A stretch of 64,000 nt of DNA from Microdon myrmicae (lineage: Eukaryota; Arthropoda; Insecta; Diptera; Syrphidae): assembly GCA_963931805.1 (NCBI GenBank), contig OZ007497.1, positions 180,305,219 through 180,369,218 on the forward strand, read 5' to 3'. The notes under the pieces are model-generated. The model saw only the letters and a program-made list of their open reading frames with translations. It did no database searches and was not told the DNA's origin. Of this stretch, positions 56,395-64,000 are shown piece by piece; within the stretch, counting starts at the first letter, position 1; each line of letters opens with the position of its first letter. The translations under genes were made by a program, and so were the position numbers.

Positions 56395-57010
56395 CGAGAG
56401 TGGCCTGAAAAGTTTCCGATCTAACAAAGATACGAGATATTTTTTCTTAACATTAAATTTTATTTTTCTACATAGTCTTCTTGTAACTCTACACACTTCT
56501 CCCAGCGATGCTCCCATCTCTCTAACCCGTCCAAATAGTACTTTCTCTGCAAAATAACTGTTCACGAAAGTGATTGCCTCCTCATTTGATGAAAATCTCT
56601 GTCCTCCGAGCGCAGTTTTTGCTTTTCTTGGAGCCGATTCTCCCTTTGCAGTCCACTGTTTTGACTGTATTTTTGTTTCGGGCGTATAATGGTGTATCCA
56701 AGATTCATCGACAGTAATTAATCCGCGCCAAAACTCGGATTTATTGCGCCTAAACTGCGCCAACAGAGCGTTGAAAATGAAATGTTCATTCGAACACGTT
56801 TCTGGTCTAACGTGAGCAAACGCGGCGTCCAATGCCTGGACAGCTTTCTCATGCCTAAATCTGATTTTAATATGTGACAAACACGTTCTTTGGACATTTT
56901 AATAGCCTCTGCTATCTCCCTCACTTTAATCGGGCGGCCGTCTAGCACCATTAACTGAACTTTTGCGATATTATCGTCAGTTGTGGCGGTTTTTGGACGT
57001 CTCCCAATCT
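56395..57010 (-). pseudogene. irritans-like mariner, deleted
   Basis: The right terminus (plus-strand left) CGAGAGTGGCCTGAAAAGTT follows TA and resembles irritans-type mariner ends. Minus-strand coding begins inside the gene at IGRRPKTATTDDNIAKVQL (57005-56950). It continues with IKVREIAEAIKMSKERVCHI and LGMRKLSRHWTPRLLTLDQK. After a frame change it reads NALLAQFRRNKSEFWRGLIT, then VDESWIHHYTPETKIQSKQW with the first catalytic Asp. After KAKT it jumps to LGGQRFSSNEEAITFVNSYF, deleting the second and third catalytic Asp. The N-terminus and the other terminal repeat are missing. Confidence 0.85.
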
Positions 57011-58555
57011 CTTACGGCTACGTTTAAATCAATAATCCTCAACCAAATCAGATTTCCCCTAAATAATACGACATAGTACGGAACTTATGTTCATACTACG
57101 CACTAAAGAATACCGTAAATTGATAATATCATCAAATGAGTATCTTCAAATGCATTTCATAATCGTACCTTCCGGGAATTTTCCAAACCAAATTCCCAAT
57201 ACAATTCCCCAATTTAATCAATGTGCGACATGTGTAAAATTTTTCACACTAAAAAGAAAAAAACTTGTGGAAGATGGAAAAATATTATCCTAACTATTTC
57301 CTTCTACGTGCTACGAAGCAAATCATATAATTTAATGAACACGTTAGGAGCAGCATTTCTCTTATTAAATAGGTGTGCTGTCAAAACGGTGTCCACTTGA
57401 TTCATCGCCACTAAATACTTTAAGAAAAAGCCTCAAAAATGTGGTTCCCACGATATATTTCACATTTAGTTTCTAGCCAAGCATCTGAAAGAACTCTAAC
57501 ACCCTTTATTCGGGCGCATTAAGTCGTAACATGTAAACTATGGCACCCTAAAGCATACCACATCATACCGGTGCGGCTTCCACCTCTCTCGCTCTCTTTG
57601 GCGCTGTAGTCAAAAACAAATCACAAATCACTGGGCCATTAGTCAATGTCTGGACGCGAGCTACATATTCATGTATCCAATTAGCTATGCCCTATTCGCC
57701 CGAACCGAGTCTGGGCGATTTGCGTTCATATTTCGGGATGTTCCTTGTCTTGCGATCCGTACGAATGGCCGAAAAAGGCCAAACGTGGTTCCTGTCTGAG
57801 AAGAACCTCTATAAATTGTGGACATGACAGAAATGCCTACTAGGCGGAAAGTCGTCGAGTTATATCTCTTTTCGGTTTTGATTTGGAATGTTCGGCTTTG
57901 TGTTCATAGTGTGACTTGAAATTAGGGATACATTTGGGTCACTGGGAGGAACACCGTGATTCATAGCTTTGACGAGCATTTCAACGAACTGAATGGGAGT
58001 GGTATTAATCAGCTGGAAGGCACCTGACTCAGAGCCCAAGATATTTATAAGGAGGAAAGCAAAAAGTCAGTCAAGCAGGTAAATACGAAGGAGGGCCAAG
58101 AAGAACATGAGTGCATAAGGCATGCTCCATGCTAAGATGTATATCTCATAGCTACGGCAAACTTACTCTGAGATACAAGAGCATGCAGCTGCTTCGGCAA
58201 ATTACCAAGTTTGTTGCTCCGACAAGGCAATGAAATATTACAACATGTTTTTGGTTGTTCGAGTAGATGCCCTCATCATTGACGTCGGTACAAGAAAAGT
58301 CTTAGAATGTTGGCCCGAGGTGATTATATAAAAGGAGCAGGACGAGTCTTTTACTGCTTGTTCTTTATGGCGATAGGAAAGGCCAACGACTGAGAGATGC
58401 AATACTTAAGATTAAGTTGCTAATGGACAGTAATCGTCTGCTGGTCTAATAAGATGCAATTAAGTTGGTGGTTCTTTAATTTACAATTTGATGCTTGAAC
58501 GGGTTTCAAAGGTTTAAAAAAAAAAAACATGTTTTCTCAATTTTCTTTTTTATTA
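57011..58555. other. No recognised feature
   Basis: No domain, RNA gene or terminal repeat identified. Confidence 0.4.
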
Positions 58556-59245
58556 TATAAAGGGAATTATTTCATATAATATGTAAACACGGGTAATCTA
58601 CCCCGCTTGGTAGAAACCCTGACGGGGGCCTAAATTGCAATGAATCACGGAAGCACAACCTGGCAGTAGGGCCCCCTATGGTAGACAGGCTAGCGAGGAG
58701 TAACTCACAAAGATCTACCACCCCTAATCCGGGGTGTTCCGCGCCACCGTGCCCATTGGATGGTTTGTATTCAGGGGCATGGCGGTTGTATTATAACAGC
58801 GCCTCTCTGACACCGCGTCAAATCAGAGCAGTAAGCAGATCTTACCATATCAAAATAGGCTTTGATATGGCGGTTTATTTGAAACCCCAAAACTCGTGCC
58901 ATCAAAACTGAATAACCAATATACACAAAACAATCCGACAACAAACGCGGTATGCATAGGTGTGATGAGCCGACACTACCATAAGGGAACAAATCATCAA
59001 GAAAACACCGACTTGGCAAAAAGAAGACGTAGGGAAAAGCGGAAAAAGCAAGATATACGCGTCGGCACGTGGAATGTTCGAACGTTATATAAACCAGGCG
59101 CGATACAGACGGTCATAGAAAACCCGAAACAATATAAAATAGACATTGTCGCACTTCAGGAAGTCCAACCGCAACATCAAGTCATCGAAACCAACGAGTT
59201 CACACTAGCGTGTGAAGGTAGCGACACTCATAACCTAGGAACTGG
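58556..59245 (+). pseudogene. RTE-like LINE 5' end (leader and start of endonuclease), second family
   Basis: The leader is GC-richer (GGTAATCTACCCCGCTTGG, GCCCCCTATGGTAGACAGGC). From 58896 a frame encodes a basic lead KRRRREKRKKQDI followed by RVGTWNVRTLYKPGAIQTVI (catalytic Asn), KIDIVALQEV (catalytic Glu) and IETNEFTLACEGSDTHNLGT. This is the start of the AP-endonuclease of BovB/RTE-like elements. Homology stops near 59245, where BEL/Pao-related sequence begins on the other strand. The rest of the element is absent. Confidence 0.8.
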
Positions 59246-59249
59246 CGAA

Positions 59250-60836
59250 TCCGCAACATTCCGCCTGCCTTCGCCAATCATTGGCGAACCCTATGGCCCC
59301 AGGGGATGATCGTCCGGAGCTTGGTTAGGTTTTCCCTCCCCCAGTGGAAGGATGCCGATGGGTTTCGTGAGTGGTCTGGTAGCGGTCCGCTGCAGTCCAC
59401 CCTCACGTCGATGATGATCGATTAAGAGTGAGCCGCCCGCCCTGAAGAGTGTTGAAGACGGAAGGGGCTTGGGCGGCCCGGGGGTTCGTGATGACGAGAT
59501 GGTCCCCTTCGGTGTTAGATGCGGTTATCGTTGCTGGCCGTGTGATCTGGGGCTGCGTCCATTGGCGCCCGTCCGAAGTTAGCGGTTGGAACGATACGGT
59601 CGGGCCGCTGCGCGTTACGTGGTTGATGGTGGTAGCGGGACGTATATACTGCATTCTGGTTCTTCGGTGTCGACGTCGACGACGTCTCCTCGTTGTCCCC
59701 TGTGGGGACCTGTCAGCAGTCATATGGTCGACCAGTTCCACTGGGTTGGAGTTGTAAATTCACAACCCACGAGGACCGGCCATGTGACTGGTCGAGATTT
59801 GTTTTCTATTAGAGGTGTATGGGCCGAGCGAAGCTGCACCCGTCAATATACACCTCAAATGGGTGTCCTGGGCGATGATGTCCGAGTGGTCAGACTTCCT
59901 TAATCCTGCCTTAATGATGACCGGGTATAGGTCGGCGCCGATGATCACATCCACCTTTTCCCTGGAGGGGATGTCCGGGTCCGCAAGGTCTAGGCCTGTT
60001 GTGACGGCGAGGTCGCCAGGCAGGAGTCGAGGGGGTGGCACATACTCCGACAGGTGAGGCAAGATAAGAGCGTTGGTCGTCCAGTCCCTAGCGCCGCCGT
60101 GACGAGACATTATCGTGATTGACGACTGGGCCTTCGCGTATGGCATCGGGCGCCCCCGACTCCGTGAACTGGGATGAACGATGTCTGACGGCGGAGACGC
60201 AGACGCTGAGCGAGAGGTTCGGAGATGAACGTTACCTCGGAACAAGGGTCCACCAGGGCATGGGTCTGTACTCGGCGTTGGTCCCCTGATTTTATGATGA
60301 CACGTGCAGTAGCAAGGAGGGTCTCCCACGGTTGATGGGCGGTTAAGGTATGCGAAGACACTCCAGGAGTCTGGTAGTTGTGTTGATTCGGTGCAGCGTC
60401 CACGTTTGGGCTTGGCGGTGATGCTGTCGTACTGGCGTGGAGCAGGGTATGGTGTCGTCCTTGGCAATGTCGACATCGGCTGGTGGAGGAACAATCGCGG
60501 AACAAATGTGATCCCATGCAGTTGAAACACAGCTGTCGCTGGTTGACAAGGGACTTTCGCTGGTTCAGATTGAGTTCTTTAAATCCTGCACAGGAGCCTA
60601 AAGAATGTGATGAGCTGCAATATGGACAGATGAGCCGAGGGCTCTGGACCGAGGTTGAGTCGGTGTGGGCCGAGAGGCGCGTCCTCTGGATGTTTGGCTG
60701 GTGATCGCTCTTAGGTCGATGAGGGTGCCCAATGGTGCTTCGGGTCAGTTCCACGAACTCCAACGCCTCAATCCTTATTTTTAAGAACGCGTCCAGCATC
60801 CATAGGTCGCTGGTTCGACTCCGGCTCGAAGGACCA
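59250..60836 (-). pseudogene. BEL/Pao retrotransposon, deleted gag-protease
   Basis: The minus strand encodes a gag C-terminus, LDAFLKIRIEALEFVEL. It is followed by zinc knuckles CPYCSSSHSLGSCAGF, CFNCMGSHLFRDC and CRHCQGRHHTLLH, as in BEL/Pao gag. A protease segment ALVDPCSEVTFISEPLAQRL follows, where the usual catalytic DSG reads DPC. After a frameshift near 60155, the next part is SREKVDVIIGADLYPVIIKA to DTHLRCILTG, typical of BEL/Pao between protease and RT. Coding then fades and there is no RT, RNase H or integrase. The gag N-terminal half is also gone. Base composition is distinctly GC-rich compared with the surroundings. Confidence 0.8.
60798..60836 (-). promoter_or_regulatory. tRNA-Tyr-complementary segment (primer-binding site, extended)
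   Basis: On the plus strand ATCCATAGGTCGCTGG, TTCGACTCCGG and CTCGAAGGACCA form the 3' ~36 nt of a tRNA-Tyr-like sequence plus the post-transcriptional CCA. On the element strand this is TGGTCCTTCGAGCCGG..., the expected position and form of a primer-binding site next to the BEL/Pao gag. A usual site is ~18 nt; this one spans 39. The tRNA identity is from memory. Confidence 0.65.
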
Positions 60837-60839
60837 AAA

Positions 60840-61255
60840 TGTATGTGTGTCCAACAAGCGTTGAACACACGCGTCAGGAACACGATGGTTTCTCCTGGCG
60901 TTTGATGCTGCATCTAAAAACTGGATTATTAGTTTACCAAAACTCAACGAATACCTTTCTTCTTGAAAAACAATCCAGGAAATACGAATTCTTAGCAGAA
61001 TTCTTTCCAGTATAATAATAATCCACGCCGTTTGGTTCCGTATCACAATAATCAGTTTATTTTCAAAGATGGAATATGTTTTTATCGGATTAGGAAAGAA
61101 CTTGACTTTCTCTTACAGAATATTAACGAAGAAGAATGAAAGAATGTGACACACTGTTTGTTTTTGTGTCACCATGACAACCAGAAATTCAACCAAACGT
61201 CAGTTAGTTGCTGTGGCTGCGTTCAATTGCGAATTCACTGATTGCATTCAGCGAA
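60840..61255 (-). other. Presumed BEL/Pao LTR side, boundary unknown
   Basis: The sequence next to the primer-binding site starts TGTATGTGTGTCCAACAAGC on the plus strand (…ACA on the element strand), as an LTR 3' end would. I cannot find the other LTR end or a partner LTR. Confidence 0.35.
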
Positions 61256-61259
61256 TCGG

Positions 61260-61600
61260 CAACACCCGCTTTTTTCCAGCGATTGCCTTACTGTGAAGGT
61301 TTGGTCACTCGTTGACCTTGACCGGTTCCTACGGAATCCCTACTGGTAATCTTTCAGTATTTCTTCTACCTACGGTGAGATTCTCGCCAGTATGACATTT
61401 GTTAGTATTTTGTATGTGGTTGGGAGCAATGATATTCTCTGTAGTTTTCGCAGTCAGATCTGTCGTTTTTTTTTTTTTGAAAATGGGGACGACTATTGAG
61501 ATTTTCCATTCTCCGGAGTGACTTCCTTATCCCATATTGTTTTAACCAGTTGGTGGATTTTTCGAGCGGTTGCCAAGAGCGGATCCCGGTTGTAGTTCCG
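61260..61600 (-). pseudogene. RTE-like LINE reverse-transcriptase fragment
   Basis: Across frames, the minus strand gives PPTGxNNMG..., GEWKISIVVPIFKKKKR and a YREYHCSQPH or RISLLPTTYKILTNVILARI segment. It ends VEEILKDYQxGFRRNRSRS with FTVR. These are the consecutive motifs of the RT N-terminus (WKxGxIVPIxKKxD, YRGISLLxTxYKILxxIL, YQxGFRxxRST). Stops and an expanded A run break it. It belongs to a different family from RTE copies A-C. Confidence 0.7.
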
Positions 61601-61610
61601 ATGATGATGA
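61572..61610 (+). mobile_element. RTE/SINE tail scrap
   Basis: GCCAAGAGCGGATCCCGGTT followed by GTAGTTCCGATGATGATGA is the terminal ~39 bp of the RTE family, overlapping the start of the reverse-strand LINE fragment. Confidence 0.75.
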
Positions 61611-64000
61611 GTACAAGTAGTATTGGTGATTGACATGCTTTGCAATACTTGTATTGCCGAAAGCATCCATTACCTGATATCAGCTGAATCAAGTGGTAAT
61701 TCAGCTCGCCATGTTTTCTTTTCACTCAGGTTTCTACATCGGGTATCATGGTGTGGGTCCATCTTCCTTTGGTGGAAGAATTCCAGTTTCGTTGCCATTT
61801 TTTTGGGATTGAAATCTTTAATTGTGGCCGCATTCGCCGGCGATTCTCTTGTGAGACTCCATGCAACGCAACGTTTTCTTTAGCTGTAATGTCAAGTGGT
61901 TTCCTCCCGGCCAAGACATTTATGGCATCTTCAGATATAGTACGGAATGCGCAGCATACTCTTAATGATGGCAGCGTATGTGCTGAGTTCATTCCCCTCA
62001 TGTGCGACTTAGGTAATCAGCCAATATTGTATAAAACGGGGCGCAGCGTATAACGTACAACTTTTGCGGCCGAATATAAAATCTATCTATCTACTGTACT
62101 ATCTTTAGGACATGTATTGATATGATACGCGGCGTATAAAGTTAAAACATTTTGAAAATTGCATCTTATCTGTGTACTTAAAATCGTCAACTGTTTTCAA
62201 GACATCAGTCCAAAAACACTCAGTGAAAGATTTGTTTTTAATTATTGTCGTTTGTAGCCACATTCTTCTAATAGTAACATAATTATACTGTGTTCATCAC
62301 ACTCTTTACGTAGCATTACATCCGAAAAAAATATTTAAAAAATCTGTATATCTGAATTAAAGTCGGCGATATGTTGTTGGACTCTTTCCACTCTCAGCTG
62401 AGATACATATCTGAGGCTAAGATGAAATTAGATTAGCGTGTTATGTGGTTTTTATTGAATAGACCGGACGTCTTTTCCATTATCGAACGTCCCTAGCATA
62501 TAGTACATGTTTCGTAAGTTGTTACGCAAAAGGACATGCTATGTCCCTAATAAACTAATTTGAAAACTTTGTCAAAGTATTATTAAAATAAGCATGGCTT
62601 TCTGTACCTTATAATCAAGGAATTCTAGGTTGGACCCATCTCACAAATCATCATTATTTTTTTTTTAGAGAATTTGTTGACGGATGTGTTTGGCAGTAAT
62701 TAACGGTTCCGTCAATTTTTCACTAACCATGTGCTGCTTTATCTCAATCATCTCACTTTTCTAACCTCCTTCCGTAAAACTCTTCTCATCTCACAGGTGC
62801 CATTTACACCGGTTACATCTCCCTTGACTGCATCAGGTTTATAATTCCATATCCTTATACTGAAGGAAGTCAACCAGTCATCTTTTCACTTCCATAATTG
62901 GATGAATTGGTGTAAGCTTCAGGACGTTTTGATGAATGTCTTCATTCTTGGGGCGTAACGAAACTTTGAAAATTACCACAAGTTAGGACATTAATTGCTA
63001 AGTTTCCAAAGGATCAGAATCAAATGGGGTGGAGGTCAGGTTTAATTGAGTCACGTATTAGGATCTATTGTCAGAACATGTGTATGTGACTGTCGGTTTA
63101 AACTGTCCAGATGTTGGTGGCCTAGTTGCTGAAGGAGTAATTTGTGGTGATTACCAAGAACATCGAGTTTCTAGGCTTTGAAAGATGAAATATGTAATAG
63201 GGTAAATGATGCACTAGACGAGTAATGAATTTATGGCTTTCATTAAGTAAAAGTGGGGAACTACAATATTTAATTGGACAATATGTAAAGATGATTTAAA
63301 ATTTAATTCATCAACCAGACATGATTTTCTAGTGCAGAAATGTAGGTCCAATTGCATACTTTAATCGCAATCTACTGTAAGTCTCTCAGAAAATTATAAC
63401 TTAAGATCAAATCCTCGTCAAGGATACACGGAACTTATAAGGCGAAATTGTATTTTAGTTTACATAACTTAATTTTAGAGTAATGTACATTAAGTTAATT
63501 GCCCAATCGCACAAGTAACACGGATTTGTCGCTTGAACCAGCATGACCACAGTCGTATGCATGTAATAACTTCATTACATTCATTACCACTGATGCGATG
63601 ATCAAATTGGCACAATTCATTTCTTAGTCACTCATTCACAAGTCGCTATATTTGCTGTGCATATACTTTACACACCTTCCTGATATTTTTGGTGAATATA
63701 GTTTCAGAAATTGTACAAGGTAATTTAGGTCTCACGATTTCATATTAATTCAAATTGAATTTAAATGTTTTATATGTATTAAATTGTTGCTTCATTTATT
63801 CCCCTTTTGGAACCAAACAGAAATGGTGTAATACAAATATAATTTTAAATTAAAATCTACTAAAGCAAATATGTCCTTTGGTAACTTTGGGGAAAATTCA
63901 TTCTTTGCTCGACGTCTAACAGTTTTTCGCGAGCTGTGTGGTCTCTTCGAGTAAATGAACACTTATTATTGAAAAATATTTAGATATTTGTTTACCAAAT
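61611..64000. other. No recognised feature
   Basis: AT-rich sequence with no gene, RNA or element signature that I can support. Confidence 0.45.

Overview
The window looks like intergenic or intronic DNA of an insect, most plausibly a fly (inference). It is AT-rich, carries long (TA)n tracts, and contains several transposon lineages common in Diptera: mariner, RTE, CR1/Jockey, a LOA/Jockey-like LINE, BEL/Pao and piggyBac. I found no host protein-coding gene. Every stretch with convincing coding signal belongs to a mobile element, and almost all of it is decayed.

Layout. 1-4.6 kb: gene-free, with a degenerate minisatellite and a ~92-bp tandem array. 4.7-15.6 kb: copies of a CR1/Jockey-type LINE in both orientations, a 5'-truncated RTE copy, an RTE tail with target-site duplication (TSD) and another LINE fragment. 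16.3 kb: a piggyBac-type MITE. 20.6-22.5 kb: an RTE copy whose reverse-transcriptase core is duplicated in frame. 23.4 kb: a tRNA-headed SINE sitting in one half of a local tandem duplication. 24-29 kb: fragments of mariner-type transposases and LINEs. 31.4-44.7 kb: three solo LTRs, a 325-bp internally deleted RTE derivative, a split CR1-type LINE, a nearly complete mariner, a full SINE inside (TA)n, and a second mariner interrupted by a solo LTR. 45.3-49.6 kb: a full-length but frameshifted RTE inserted into an unclassified hairpin-bearing repeat. 50.4-56.3 kb: an apparently intact two-ORF LINE lying between (TA)n tracts. 56.4-61.6 kb: a deleted mariner, an RTE-like endonuclease fragment and a deleted BEL/Pao element with an unusually long tRNA-complementary segment.

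How the parts relate. The most interesting set is the RTE family with its parasites. The full-length RTE (46.2-49.4 kb), the short derivative (34.7 kb) and the SINEs (23.4, 42.0, 45.3 kb) share the same sequence around the RTE start codon and the same 3' tail ending in GAT repeats. The SINE therefore reads as tRNA-Asp head + RTE 5' leader + last RTE codons + (GAT)n. This implies it moves on RTE machinery and arose from an internally deleted RTE fused to a tRNA. The only element here that looks capable of making its own proteins is the LOA/Jockey-like LINE.

Limits: all family calls are by eye from motifs; boundaries without a stated TSD or terminal repeat are approximate.
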